A model generated the notes under the pieces. It was given only the letters and a program-made list of their open reading frames with translations. It ran no database searches and was not told the DNA's origin. Both the position numbers and the translations under genes were made by a program. From Turnera subulata (taxonomy: Eukaryota; Streptophyta; Magnoliopsida; Malpighiales; Passifloraceae), in contig JAKUCV010002314.1 in NCBI GenBank assembly GCA_028386065.3, positions 253,508 to 317,507 on the forward strand: a stretch of DNA of 64,000 nucleotides, given 5' to 3'. Below, piece after piece: positions 1 to 12,090 of the stretch. Positions within the stretch are counted from its first letter, which is position 1, and each line of letters opens with the position of its first letter.

Positions 1-1399
1 AGAAGAGATGCGATTTGGTGTACAAATGAAAACTTTTAAGGAATTTGATAAACCATCTGAATCACATACCAGATTGATTGATGTTGTCACTCTTAACTCG
101 GTGACGATTAGCACTTATTAAATTAAGGGATGCAAATGGAAGTTTCCTGCTAAGGACCTTTTGTTTACTTTAGAGGATGTTTCCTCAAGTCAGATACTTA
201 CGAATAGGCGTAGTTATCATGGTTGCGTATTTTGCGTGAATCAACTTGAAGATATTTTCCCAGTAACACCCAAAACCTGAAACACCCAACTTGGAAAAGG
301 ACGTCACTACCAGTACCAGGAGCCTGATGTCCAAAACCCGCCGTTTCATCAAGACCGTACGCCACCTGCCATTTGTCTAAGCCGTAATTGCTCCCATCTT
401 TTCTGTCCTTTTGAACCCGAGCAATCCACCATCTTTCCAATCGGTACATTAATAATAAGGCAATATCGTCACTATAGTAGTAACCTGCACTCCCATAATT
501 ATAATTTTCAACAGCACACTTTCCACAGCCATTTATTTGTTTAACCACAGAAATCCATTATCATTTCACAGTCCTAATCATGCTCTTATTTCTCCTCAGC
601 TTTGACCCGTCTCACAAGGCAGTCTTTTTTTTTTTTTTTTTAAGAAAGCCAGTCTGCTTTGAATGCATTGGAGATCAGTTATCACTTGAAAACAATATTT
701 GAAACAATATTTAAGGCTCCTGGTGGGTGTTAAACTGTCAACTTGTTTGTTGCCTCCGTTTCAGATCACTAAAAATATTCACTCGTGAAGAGCACTTGCG
801 TGCCTTTGCACATCTCTATATTTTCACATCATATCTTCCCTTCTACCCTTTTCATGTTCTGCATCTATGATTTGAGGCTTGACCAACATGTGTTTTCACC
901 CACTGGGTGCATTTGGGTGGTAGAGCTGGAGATGCCCCCAGTCTGCCTTCTCAGGCTTATTACCTCTGCCAACCAAATACTCGAGAAACTTGTTCATATT
1001 TGCCTGTGAATCTATAGGAACAAACATAATCTAATACCAACAACACAAGAAGTCGAAGAAAGCTCCCTTTCCCAAACACAAAGTACCTCTACATCCAACA
1101 AAAATGGAGGGCTGAAAATTTTCCCCTTGCAGCAGTAAACAGTTTAAAATAATCCTAGATTCAAGTCTATAGACTATGATTGCCAATTTCCCAATGAAAT
1201 GAAAAACATGTAATTCTACCAGTAGATTAGTCGATCAGACAGAAACAGAACCATTGCCAGGCCGAATAGTCTTAATTATGAGGCAGGCTTGAGAAGCATC
1301 ACCATCTTGAATAAATTTCAATCAAGAACATCAAAGGGGGAACTCAAGTATGTACCCAAGCATAATGAATCCATGAAGACTTGAGCAATATGACACACT
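1..1399. other. Left flank; no supported gene
   Basis: No coding region is supported here. A 116-codon open frame on the minus strand (198-548) has no motif I recognise and no splice context. A T tract of about 18 bases lies near 627-642. Positions from about 1000 to 1399 are downstream of the minus-strand Pol5-like stop codon and probably hold its 3' untranslated region and polyadenylation site, which I cannot place precisely. Confidence 0.4.
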
Positions 1400-4300
1400 C
1401 TACAGCTTCCGTTCCCCCTTCTTGAAATTTACAAACACCTGTCCAAGCTTAGATTCAAGAGTATCTTGAGTCTCTGCATCCAAACCTTTAAGAAAAGACT
1501 TGGTTAAGTCGTGAGATGATAGAGTCTGGAAGACTTTACCACAAAACTTGCGTACTTCTGCCCTCTTCGACTGCTTTTCAGGCAAATTTGTCACCAAGTC
1601 CTTTACCAGATGGCTAAGGCTCGTTATATGGCTTTTCAAGATTTTTTTTGATGTGTTGTGGTTAGATTCATCCGTACCAGAAGCAACCATTGACTTCAGT
1701 ATCTCCGTCACAAGATCTAGAGCTTTAACTCGACGAAACTCAATCTTTCCAGTCCCACATTTTTCCAAAAGGAAACCAAAAAGATGATGCCCAATCCATT
1801 GCCTTCTGCGGAGAATTTCTTTTATAAACCCGGATTTTATTTGAGAGTTTCTAGTTTGGAAGTATCTTGTCAAGACATCCTTGAAAATATCAAAAACTCT
1901 TTGTAGTTCAGCCTCTGAAAACTTCTTAGAATCAATGATTTTCAGAATCCAAAAGGTTGAATTCTGACCAAGAGAAGTAATCATTGTGTGACGCTTCCAC
2001 GAGGCTGATTCCTTTTTCTTCAACGAGTTACTAGTAGATTTCTTACTCTTGAATGGTTTTGATGCTAATTTTAAGCTCTTCTCCAGCAAAGATTCTAGAG
2101 TTGGAAGCTGCACAGCTTCACCTTTTGGGATATCCTTCGCTTTAAATATTTTCTTTTGCAGAATTCCCCATATACGCTGTGCAAGCTGTTCACTGATTTC
2201 TGTAGTATTTGGGTTAACAAAAGCTTGAACCAAGTTCGAGTACACTGTCAGAACTTGAGGCATCCCTGTAGACACAAAAGAAACAGAATAAATGCAATCA
2301 ATAACATTATTTTAAAAGAGAATTACAAACTTCTCTCTTGCCATACAATTTTCTCCATCAATTTCAATGAGTAACAGGACAACATGCATATAAAATAAAC
2401 AATGATGTTACCAAATTAACCAGCATACACTTGCCTGGATTTTCATGCAAGTAAATCTCCAGCAAAGAAAGAATACGAAGTTTGAACAGAACCAGTTGTG
2501 CTTGAGCAGTCTCTCCACCAGTTTGATTCTTTTTCTCCTTGAATATCTGGGCAAGGTAAGTATCCATCCGAAACATTGCATCATCATCCATCCCACTGTC
2601 AGAATCATCAGAATCTTCAGTCTGTTCTTTGGCACCTTCTTCGACCTCTCCAACAGTCTCAGAATCATCTGTTTGTTCTTCACTTTCAGCTGTCTCACCT
2701 GTCTCTGCTTCATCAATTTCCTCATCTTCTTCAATACCAAGAACATCTTCATCATCCTCATCAGCATCTTCGCTATCTGCTTCCTGATGTCTAGCAGGCT
2801 TCAAGTCTTTCTTGATAACACGCAACATGCGAAGCAGTCCATCACTCGTCACATCAGAACAGAAATATTTGAAAACCTGAAACAATAATGGCAAGAATTG
2901 AAACCGAACTCAGTTAAATGATATCAGTTCCACCTGATAATGCAACTAATTATTTCAACCGCTCATTTTAACACCTAAATAATTTTATCCACATAAGTAT
3001 TAATATAGTATACTTATATCTTGCACAAAGTTCATCAAGTAGCTTATATCTTGATCAAGAGAATGACTACACCAAACAAGTAGATTCAGCCAAGTAAATA
3101 TTTATCTAAAAAGAAATATGAATTGATAAAGAACTGGCCCCAACAGAGTAAGTAATTCCCAGCCATACATAAAATAGACCAGTTGTGTAGCCACAAGAAA
3201 AGTATACAATTTTGTAAAGCTAGAAGTATAGCATAAACGTAGTGATACAAACACAAACCTGCTCAATAGCAGACCGCATAGGAGCTGATGACTGTGGTAG
3301 CATTGAAAGCAATGTATCAACAAGCACATCCATTAGCTCAGGGTTTCCATCGCTATCCAATTCGTTCTCACCCGAGGAATCAAGCAGATCAGAAGTGGCA
3401 AAAGCTTTCTTGCAACAAATAACAAGTTCAGACACAGTTTCTGACAATTCCCCAGGTTGCACAAACACTTGGAGCAGCAGTTGGATCAGCAAGTACCTCA
3501 ACGCACGCAACTTAAGCGCCTCATCACTTTGTCCCTGATTCCTTTCCTGCAAACAAAAAGTCCATTGCAAAGTCAGAGATCCTCCAATATGTGCAACATA
3601 TAGTGGCAGATAAAACAAATATCTATATTTCCAGGCACAGAATCTTAAGGCCAGAGAAGCGAGTTTCAAGCAGCCTTTAGTTTAAAGGTGAACACGTGTT
3701 GGTGAAGAATTCTGTGAATAATGTGATTTTCAAGGGAGAAGTCCATATTACAAGGAATTTCCAAGCACTGATTTGCTAAGCTTCAGAAAAGTATCTTCAG
3801 TGAGACCTGAATTCTAGAAATTTGGTTTATAACCCCGTGTAACCTGGTGTAAAGGATGCAATGTTTTCTTTGATTCTAGCAGAGAAGGACACCTCAAGCT
3901 CAAAATCTTTGGGGGCTTCTCACAGGAAATAAAAGTAATATATGTCATCTCAAGTATATGAAAAAACAATTTCTATTACAAATGCCCAGAATATGCTAAT
4001 AGCTTTACCTCTCTATAAAGCTTAGTTTCCATTTCTTGCAATTTGCTAAATGCCTGTTCATCTGCGTCACTCAAAGCTCGAAAGAGAGATACTGATGGAA
4101 TATTGCGTAATGTGACAAGAAAACGCATGAAATATGAACCAAGATCACCAGTCTCAAGACTGTTAGCCAAAAACTGTGAACCCTCCACCTTTTGAGAACT
4201 CGCTAGCAACAATTGGATCTGCTCAATACACGCCCTGCATATAACAGTAGAGGTAGCTGCCCTTGGCCACCTAAACTTCTCCCCTAATTCGAAAGATGTC

Positions 4301-7300
4301 ACTTCGGAGCCAAGAGATGCGGAGAACAGACCTTGAACAGATAGAAACTTCAAAATTTCCTTTTGCACATGAAACTTAGCATCGGGATCCAGCTTCAAAT
4401 CTTTCAGGATACTAGGGAGGGATTCTACAATCCAAGTTTTCAAAGAATCAGAATTACCCAATGTGCCAAATGAGTCCTTTTCCTCAACCGAACCCATTTC
4501 TGAATTGTCATCAGTTGTCTGACTCTGATCAGAAGGTTCCTCAGATGCCTGGCCCTCGTCCAGAAACATACTTGTCACATTCTGAATAAACAGCATGCAA
4601 CCAGATTCTGTTGCAAATCCTACCAACAAAGCTTTAACAGTTTTTGTCTTGGTGATGAGATCAAATCTTCCATTGCTGTGCTTCTGTAAAGCCAATACAA
4701 CTGCAACCCTTCTGACGTCATCATTTCCAACCCAATTGGATAATTCTTTGAGGAAAAACTGAGCAACTTTGTAGAGCCAAGAGTCCTTTGTCGAAAGTAC
4801 ATCCATCAGACACTGAACGAGTTTGTAAGACAGAACTATTGGCACGAAAGATGCAGGCAGCCTTGGGAGAAGGAGAAGAAGAATATCAAATGCTAAATGT
4901 TTACGATCATGAGATGACAAAAGAAGAGATCCTTCAATAACAACTTCACAAAAGGACTGAATAGTTTTTGTATTTTCTTCTTCAGAAGAGCTAGACTTGC
5001 GGTTCTTCTTGTGCTTCTTTAGAGAATGAGAAGCTGACACCACATCTTCAGCCGTAGATACAATTTCAGGCAAAAGTATGTTTACCAAAGTAGGCCACAC
5101 ACTGTGAACTCGAGGTTGGCAGAACGTTGATTCCTGCCAAATTCCAGAAAAATAGAAAAGCATTAGTTTATTTGAAGCATGATACTACCTCGGGTATAAC
5201 TGTATAAGTATCCATGTTTGAGTATTACCTTGAAGCAGCTAACAAGAGAGGACAAATGTTCAGAGGAAAAAAATGCACTAGGGCTAAAGGGATTTGGCAA
5301 AATATTTCCAAACACGGTGCCAGCAACAGAAGTTTTCTCTCGAATTTTCAGAGCTAAAAGTAAAGCATCAGGATTTCCAGGATCAGTAGCACTTTCAAAC
5401 CACTCACGAAGTCCTGGAGCTTCAAGTACATGATTCAACAAGGCTTCAGCAGGCAACTGCATCATAGAACACATTGTTAACAGGACTAAGTCCCAAAAAC
5501 AGAGTGTACTCTCTACATGTGTGTCAGAGTATTTGGTAGGATGAATATGAATAAGTGCATGAGTATTAGTCTATCAAGAGTATTTGTTGGGAGGAATATG
5601 AATAAGTGAATGAACACTAGCAATTTCAGCCTCGTAAGTCATGCAAGCATGTGTGTCCAAAGAAAAGGGGAGCAGAGACAGACGACAACTTCTTTTTGTT
5701 TGGAGGAAATATAGCTTCCTCTTAAAATTACAGGTACCAACGAACAAAATATGCAGCTTCAGAAAAATTAACTCTTACTGAAACTCTTGTAGAATTAGCA
5801 TCACATCATATTTCTACAGAATACTTTGCATTAGAGCTCCAATACAAAAGTAATTTACCACTCAAGAACCAACATGGCATCAGCGAGTCTCAATAAAGTG
5901 CAAGGACCCACAATCCTGCTAGTCAAAGTTACAAATCCGAAACTATAATTCATTCACTCACTCAACTCATGCAATATTTAACATGAAGTTTTCCATAGAT
6001 ATTAAAATGTCTCTCCCACCTCCCATCTGTGATGCTCCATTACATGAGAACAAAAGAGCTCTAATGCTCAAAGATGAAGCAGGGAAAGTTGAAGTAAAAG
6101 ACTCAAATCTCTAAACCATAATTCATTCACTCGACTCAAGCAAAGTTCAATATGAAGGAAGCCATAGATATTAAGATGTCTCCCAAATCAGTGATGCTCC
6201 ATCACATAAGAACAAGATAAGATCTAGTACTCAAAGACGAAGCAGCATAGGCTGATACAGGCTGCAAGAATTGAAAACTCGAGGTTGCAAAGAAAAGAGT
6301 GACATGATGTCACAACAACATATAAATAAAGGCAGAAAGATATATGCACTTGGCAAGAATTGTTTTGCTTTTGAGAGTAAAGAATCAGATAGCACAACTT
6401 TAAGAATTAAGCCCATCATAATGATCATAACTTTGTACATTAAAAATCAGTACCATCATAACAGAATCTTAAAAGCATGACAGTAGAGAAAAAAGTGTAA
6501 GAGCTACTTTTGCAATAGTTGATTTCAATGACTGCTCCAATGAGACGATGCTCCCTTTTAATCAATTTTCAATGAATCATGATATAAGAATCAGAAACAA
6601 AAGCAAGGTGTTAAAGTATATATCTTCCCATCATTTAACCAACCAAGGAGCAGAAAAATAGCTGATGTAAGTCTACTAAAATCAGTAATCTCATCAATAG
6701 TAACAAAGATACCTTTTCAACCAATTCTAGAATAACAGCAACAGCTGGCTCTTGCAAATATCGCTTCTTTGTGGCAAGAGAGATAACAATGCTGGTGAAT
6801 TCCTTGACGAACGCAGTGTTATGATCAGACATCCATTCTTCAAGCAATCTTCCTGATCGAGCAAGGGCACCATAAGCAAATAATCGACCTAAAAGACAAT
6901 CCTTTAGTTCCTGCAACATCACAAATAAACAACTTAAGGATACCTGGAGCGGACCAAAAAAAGAACCTCAGAAGTTATTTTTTTTAAAAAAAAATCCCAC
7001 ACCTGACCCTTCATTGACGAGGAAACTTCGAGGAAGTCAACTACTAGTTTCAGGAATGATTCCAATCTGATGCTGCGGATGCCACCAAGCAATAGGGTCA
7101 AGCCCAAAGCAAACCCTTGTCTTGCACACTGGAAGGGAAAAGGACTTTGGATTACATACACCTCAGATGACAAATTAGCATTGCAAAGAGCCTAAGTGCG
7201 CTCCCAGAATAATAAATATTCCAGAAGAAAAAACTCCGCATCCAAACAGGGTCCCATAATTGATTATAACACAAAAACATTCCATAATTGATTATAACAC

Positions 7301-7942
7301 AAAAACATTCAGGAATGAACAAGAATGATAAACCTTAGATTAAGAGATACAAATTACCTCCCTGGACGATGAAACACCCCTGACCAGCCTACGTACAGCA
7401 TATCTTACAGAAGGCGCGCAATCATCCAAGCCATCGTCCTTTTCAGCTTCCAATTTGAACCCACCATCCGCCAACTCCTTATTCTCAAGCCCTTCGTACG
7501 CCTTCTGCACAACCTTCAACTCCGTCACCAGCCTTTCCACGGCTGCCTGTCTCACACCAACATCAGCCGAAGCCAGGTCCTTAAACACAGCGATATGGAA
7601 CTCCGGTAATCCATTACTCGACGACGACGAAGCAACCGCGCCTCTAGTTTCGCCAACTTTCGAATCCCCAACAGCCGCTGGCTGAGGCTTCACTCCCCCA
7701 TCACTTCCAATTGCCGCACGGCGACGCTCTTTGTCCAGTTCTTTCCTTTTCTTCTTCCTTTCCATTGGCTTGACTGAAACAGCAGAAGAAGAACCTCCCT
7801 CCCCATCTGCTGTTACATTCTCTTTCTTCTTATCCTTCTTGATTTTCTTCTTCACGGGCTCCACGGCTACATTCTCGGTATCGGTCTCTACTTTGTCTTC
7901 AACTTCTTCAACAGGATTGGAGCTCCTTTTCTTGCTTCCCAT
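1400..7942 (-). CDS. Pol5/MYBBP1A-type protein (DNA polymerase V family)
   Basis: Eight coding exons on the minus strand: 7942-7358, 7128-7003, 6910-6713, 5456-5229, 5133-4009, 3546-3259, 2876-2435 and 2265-1400. They sum to 3858 nt (1285 residues plus stop) with every join in frame. The start ATG at 7942 is followed by a lysine-rich N-terminus (KKKIKKDKKK, then ERKKKRKELDKERRR) resembling nuclear/nucleolar targeting signals. The body is a long helical-repeat protein typical of the DNA_pol_phi family (for example RECARQGFALGLTLLLGG and LRDCLLGRLFAYGALARSG-like segments around the exon 1-3 joins). Exon 7 begins near residue 851 and encodes a very acidic stretch of about 65 residues. Despite the family name, known members act in nucleolar rRNA synthesis and ribosome biogenesis and not as replicative polymerases; that role is inferred here. 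The intron before exon 8 is GC-AG. I see no truncation, and the length fits plant homologues of roughly 1250-1300 residues. Confidence 0.9.
2266..2434 (-). other. GC-AG intron (intron 7 of the Pol5-like gene)
   Basis: On the minus strand exon 7 ends in CCAG followed by GCAAGT, the usual extended consensus of a GC donor. The acceptor is CTACAG before GGATGCC. Only this pair keeps exon 8 in the frame encoding MPQVLTVYSNL. Using the GT three bases further on (AA|GTGTATG) shifts exon 8 out of frame. Confidence 0.8.
5229..6712 (-). repeat. Internal duplications in intron 3 of the Pol5-like gene
   Basis: The intron between exons 3 and 4 (5457-6712) holds two diverged tandem duplications. One unit of about 135-175 bp starts near 5940 (AACTATAATTCATTCACTC) and recurs near 6114 (AACCATAATTCATTCACTC). 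Both copies continue through matching GTGATGCTCCAT and ACATAAGAACAA-like words. A shorter pair near 5527-5635 repeats GAATATGAATAAGTG. No ORF or element ends were recognised. Confidence 0.6.
7254..7309. repeat. Perfect 28-bp tandem duplication in intron 1
   Basis: Two adjacent identical copies (7254-7281 and 7282-7309), each beginning CCATAATTGATTATAACAC, lie in the first intron of the Pol5-like gene about 50 bp from the exon 1 donor site. Identity of the copies suggests a recent slippage or fill-in duplication. Confidence 0.9.
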
Positions 7943-8022
7943 CTAAAGCTGCAACGAAAACGAACTAACCAAGAGAGGATTTGATCGTGGAGATTGGGTA
8001 ATAAGAAATAGAGATAGGGAGA

Positions 8023-8038
8023 GGGAGAGAGAGAGAGA

Positions 8039-8094
<56 letters not shown>
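8023..8094. repeat. GA microsatellite followed by a 54-base G run
   Basis: A (GA)n tract ending at 8040 runs into 54 uninterrupted G residues (8041-8094), about 100 bp upstream of the start codon of the minus-strand Pol5-like gene. In the likely 5' leader this reads as poly-C then (TC)n. A homopolymer of this length may be misestimated in assembly. An apparent proline-rich ORF across it is an artefact of the run. Confidence 0.95.
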
Positions 8095-8095
<1 letters not shown>

Positions 8096-8337
8096 AGGAG
8101 GAACTTGGTTGCTTACTACAGCCGAAATCAAAAACCCTAATTGAGAGGTTTTATTTTATTTTTTCTTCTAGGTATAGAGTTTGTGCGCCCAGGGAAGGCA
8201 GCAACGGCTCGCTGCTACTACTGTGAGACAACCAGTTAATTCCAAAGTGAAGTCAATAGAGAAAGAAGAAAAAGCCCACCTTGGCAACTACAAATAATAG
8301 GCCCAGGAATTGGGCCTGTATATAATGGTTGGGCCTT

Positions 8338-8545
8338 TTGTTTTTTTTTTCCAAAACTTTGGTTTCCCATCCGGTATCTGGAGCTTTGCTCCGACTAATC
8401 CGATCGACCGGCGTCGCGCACCTGGTATGGTGGGTGAGTCTCCCAATGGAGATTTTCTGCGTACACGAGAACTCGAACCCGAGACCTCACTTAAACGGAA
8501 CCAAGTCGCTTACTACTTGAACCAACCCCACATTGGTAAAGTTAC
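8338..8545 (-). mobile_element. tRNA-derived SINE-like element
   Basis: Read on the minus strand, the segment starts near CCAATGTGGGGTTGGTTCAAG, with an A-box-like TGGTTCAAGTAGTAAG. About 40 bp further is a B-box-like GGTTCGAGTT, followed by a body containing GGATTAGTCGGAGC and a terminal A tract (the plus-strand T run near 8340-8350). Spacing of the two boxes, size (about 200 bp) and the A-rich 3' end match plant SINEs. Target-site duplications were not resolved, so the ends are approximate. Confidence 0.6.
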
Positions 8546-8633
8546 TACTTTTCTTTTGGCAAACAATAATATATATATGAATTTGGAAAAAAAGAAAAGG
8601 AATTTGGCTCCCCAACATACTTCTGTCAAAGAC

Positions 8634-8955
8634 GCTGGAAGGCAGGTGCTCCTCTGCCACGGTTACTCAAGCAATGGTTGTTAGAGAGGCAATCCGGCTA
8701 GCTCAATGTAGAGGCTCCTCAGAAGCCATTATTGAGATCGACTCCAAGATTGTCATGGATGTTCTGAACAGATGCAATACACCTCCCCTCATCATTCGTT
8801 CTGTTATTGCGGAAATTCTCCTTTGTGTTTTTGTAAACAATTTTTGTTTTTGCTATTGCCTGAGAAAAACAAACTCGATAGCTGATTGGGTGGCAGAGCA
8901 AGCAAGGGGTGACAATACCCGCCTCACTGGGTTTTTGCACCTCCGGCTCCTTTAG
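8634..8955 (+). pseudogene. RNase H-like (RVT_3-type) fragment
   Basis: An open frame from about 8634 to 8955 encodes a segment with a leading A-M-V-V-R-E-A-I-R-L-A-Q helix, then EAIIEIDSKIVMDVLN and a C-terminal RKTNSIADWVAEQAR. The order of an alanine-rich helix, an E-x-D-S-K strand and an R-x-x-N-x-x-A-D-x-x-A motif is typical of the RNase H-like domain found at the end of plant LINE-type ORFs and their host-genome copies. There is no upstream reverse transcriptase, so this is a short remnant and probably non-functional. The adjacent SINE-like element lies on the opposite strand. Confidence 0.65.
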
Positions 8956-9264
8956 CAACTTTGTTGTATGTGGATTTTTTTCATCAGTAATACGACTTCG
9001 TATTTCACGAATATGTATTCATATGAATAGAGGATAACTCAAAATGAAAAATAAAACAGGGTAATAGACCCCTCACTCCTCCATAGGCCCCGCAATATAC
9101 ATTTTGTCAATTCCAGCTCTAAGGGAAGTTGGTTGAGCATCTACTAATGCCGCGTGGCTTAACGGGTGGCAGTTCTTTAACACATGGAACTTTTGTAAGC
9201 CCGACAACACGGATGTAATCTTATTTGGGGGTCATTTATATATCTTTTTTTTTCTTTTTTTTTT

Positions 9265-9860
9265 CAATCACATACTTGTATTATATAATATGTGTAAAAA
9301 TATTGGATTTACCTTTATATGGATGATGCCTTTGGGAGGATCCTTGTGCTCGTAGGACTTGTAAGGATCAGTAGAGAATGGGACCTGGAGAGAGTAGGAC
9401 CTAGGAAGGTTGCCTGTAGGACCTGCAAAGACTAACAAAGAGTAGGACCTGCAACGACTAACAAAGAGTAGGACCCGGGGAGGTCCAGGGTTTGTGACTC
9501 CGATTGACACTCCGATGCCTAAGTCAGAGAGAGGATTTTGTAGAGAGAGGAGGCAAGAGAGAGAGTAAGAATTTAGATGAATGAGCAAGATACCTTGAGA
9601 TGTTGTACAGAAGGTCAATTTATAGGGAAATTCAGCCCCTTGGTGGTCCAAGCTGGACTTGGACATAATTCCTTACCTTGGACCTAAGACTTGGTGGTCC
9701 AAGCTAGACTTGGTCATACGAACCTTAGCCTTGGAGGTCTTGAGCGGGCTTGAACTTAAGGCTTCTCCCTAGACCTTAGCCTTAGCCTTGATGGTCCAGG
9801 ATGGGTTTGGACCTAAGACTTGATCTAGTTGTTGGGCTAAGGGTGAAATTCCATATGTTA
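9265..9860 (-). mobile_element. LTR-like remnant with promoter-like TATA
   Basis: On the minus strand a CCTATAAATTGACC box (near 9620) is followed by a pyrimidine-rich leader with repeated CTCTCTC and then GACTTAGGCATCGGAG. That phrase is common in LTRs of plant retrotransposons just downstream of the transcription start. A short tandem duplication of AGGACCTGCAAAGACTAAC-type units lies near 9415-9470. Terminal TG/CA ends, primer site and TSD were not found, so this is a degraded or solo LTR at best. Confidence 0.45.
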
Positions 9861-10013
9861 TCAATATGTTTCAATCGTATATCTGCACTAAATAATTTAG
9901 TTCATCCGTGTCCTTATGTCTGTCCTAATTTTTTCCTTTCATTTGGCATCAGTTGACGGTCAAAGACCTCCCGTTAGGCTAGTTTTGATAGGTCGGACAC
10001 TATTAAATCAAAT

Positions 10014-10337
10014 TGTTGGAAAATAGTGAGTCCACCCATAAGGGGTGCTCACTTAAGCCCAACCAGGCCAAACTTGTATATTATATAAGCCACCACAAGG
10101 GGAGGCTGTAATATACTAGTTATACGCTTACACATTAGTTGGGTAGAAACACTATACCTGCATACACTGCATTCTAGGGTTTAGACCGTGGAAACTAGGA
10201 GGCCGACCCGACACACTGTGACGGTCTCCACCGACCAGTAATTCAAGCCGTGGCTCCTGATCCTGACAATGATTCCGCTTCACTCTTACAGATAAGTCCT
10301 CTTATCTATACTATGTATATGTACATAAATTCCTTCA
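10014..10337 (+). repeat. 5' LTR of the copia element
   Basis: A 324-bp repeat beginning TGTTGG and ending TTCA, preceded by the TSD copy CAAAT. It is nearly collinear with 33934-34250; the 3' copy lacks about 8 bp near the end (TCCTCTTATCTATACTATG here against TCCTCACTATG there). Confidence 0.93.
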
Positions 10338-10351
10338 TTGGTAGCGGAGCC
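10338..10351 (+). other. Primer-binding-site-like sequence of the copia element
   Basis: TTGGTAGCGGAGCC directly abuts the 5' LTR. It resembles the initiator-Met primer site TGGTATCAGAGC but differs at two positions. The same 12-base variant occurs in the LARD-like element at 16281. Confidence 0.6.
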
Positions 10352-11395
10352 ATAAGGCTTGTATTCTGATTAATTCTATGATTTTGTGTAAATCTAGAAT
10401 AATATTTCATGGAATCTATGGTCGTTTATATGGGATTGATATATTACATTTTATCGATTTGTTTGATTTCTGCGTTCAATTCCATTTTTTTGTGAATAAT
10501 CGATTACATGTATATGGTCGTATGTATGTGTAATTCAATACAAACATGATTGTATTAACTATTCACAAAATATACAATACACGGATTGCATATACTGCGC
10601 TTGCATATTTTATTGGTAAAAAAAAAAAAGGAAAATCCTGGACCTGTGTTCTTGTTGGAGAACAATGGAACAAAGGAACCCGATCTGATACCATCCACAT
10701 CACGCTGCACATGGCGGCGGACAAGGCATGGATTGCTGCAGACGGCGGCATGGCATACACACGCTGCACACGGTGGCGACTGAACCAGAAGGAGGCGCAC
10801 ATCACAGCACCACTCAAGGTGGTTGCACCACTGCGCCGCGATGCCTGAGCTGCAGATGGCGGCTCACGGATGCATCGTACTCTGGCGCGTCGAGGCGGCG
10901 AATCAGGTTGCACGAGCACAGCACAGCGCTAGTGTGGCATCTGTCCTCGCGGTGCTCCGGTGCCCGCACTTCCTCGCCCTGGCGACTGATGGCGGCTGAC
11001 GAGACGGTGAGGAGTTGCCGGCTGCGATCCGTTCGCATCTACCTGTGAAAGCTCGGGGCTGAGGTGGCGGCGGCTCCTCGCAGGCCATGGCGGTCCTTCT
11101 CGTCCTCTCCGGCTGCGGCGGTGGTGGCTGCGCTTGCAGATGGCGGCGACTGCCGTTGGCTGCGTGTTGTTGGAGAAGATGATGCCTAGGGCATCCTTCT
11201 AAAATCCAACGGTTGTGATTAATTCTATCGTGTGGCTGTGAGCCACATAAAAAAAAAAAAGGAGGGTGACAGCAGGGCGAATCGTACTTGGGCTGCTAAG
11301 CCATATGGGCTTGTGCATGTATTTGGACATGGTGCAATACATTGGGCTTTAGTGGTATCAACTGGGTTGGACAAATTTAATGGACGCAAAGCCTA
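10352..11395 (+). other. GC-rich leader region of the copia element
   Basis: About 10640-11170 is markedly GC-rich (many GGCGGC and CTGCAC words) within AT-rich surroundings and has overlapping open frames on both strands, as expected from base composition alone. No protein family was recognised. It may be an acquired host fragment or an untranslated leader. Confidence 0.4.
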
Positions 11396-11399
11396 TTAT

Positions 11400-12090
11400 G
11401 GTTATGGACCATTTAATTAAGACATAAGGTCTTACTAATTTTATTTTGTATGGCCTATATTAAACATATGGTTTAATTAAAATTAATTTGGGCATACGGT
11501 CTAAATTAATTTCTCTTTTATGTGGCCTATAAAAATAAAATTGACTTATTTTAGACAGACGGTTTAAAATTATTTTCTTTCCATCAACATATGGTTGAAT
11601 AAAATAATATGCACTTATTTTAGACATATGGTCTAAATTATTATTTTTATTGGGTTTGAAACCTAGTAAAAATGACTAAAGTCTAATATTTTTTTTGGGA
11701 AGAGATGGTCCTTTTAGACATATGGTCTAAATCAAATTTCTTCTATCGACATATGGTCAGAGAAAATATAATAATGATAGACTCCTTTTAGACATATGGT
11801 CTAAAAATCAATTTTATTTTTGGTTTATGACCAAAGTAAAATTAAATTGTCTATGTTAGACATAAGGTCTAAGTATTTAATTTTATGGGCTTATAGCCTA
11901 AATAAAATAGTCGAGACACAGAGTCTAATATTATTATTTTTTTTAGAAGAGATGAAAGATATCAAAATAATTTTTTTTAGACACACGGTTTAAATAAATT
12001 TTATTTTTATATCTCATGACCTTAGTAAAATTTGTCCATGCTAGACATATGGTCTAATTAAATTTTATTCTATGGCATACGACTTAGAAT
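11400..12090 (+). repeat. Dispersed palindromic repeat array (AGACATATGGTCTAA type)
   Basis: About twelve degenerate copies of an imperfect palindrome close to TTAGACATATGGTCTAA recur every 35-70 bp between AT-rich spacers. Clear copies are near 11620, 11716, 11790, 11855 and 12040. Between them lie shorter words that fold on themselves, such as GGTTTATGACC and GGGCTTATAGCC. The array is in the copia leader, upstream of the gag-like fragment. Confidence 0.75.

Noticed and set aside
198..548. 116-codon minus-strand ORF at the left edge
   Set aside because: No recognisable motif, no splice or promoter context; could be chance.
1400..2275. Separate gene for the last Pol5-like exon
   Set aside because: Its apparent start is a GTG inside the intron; splice signals and frame join it to the preceding exon.
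7943..8131. Proline-rich ORF upstream of the Pol5-like gene
   Set aside because: It is created by translating the 54-base G run and the GA tract.
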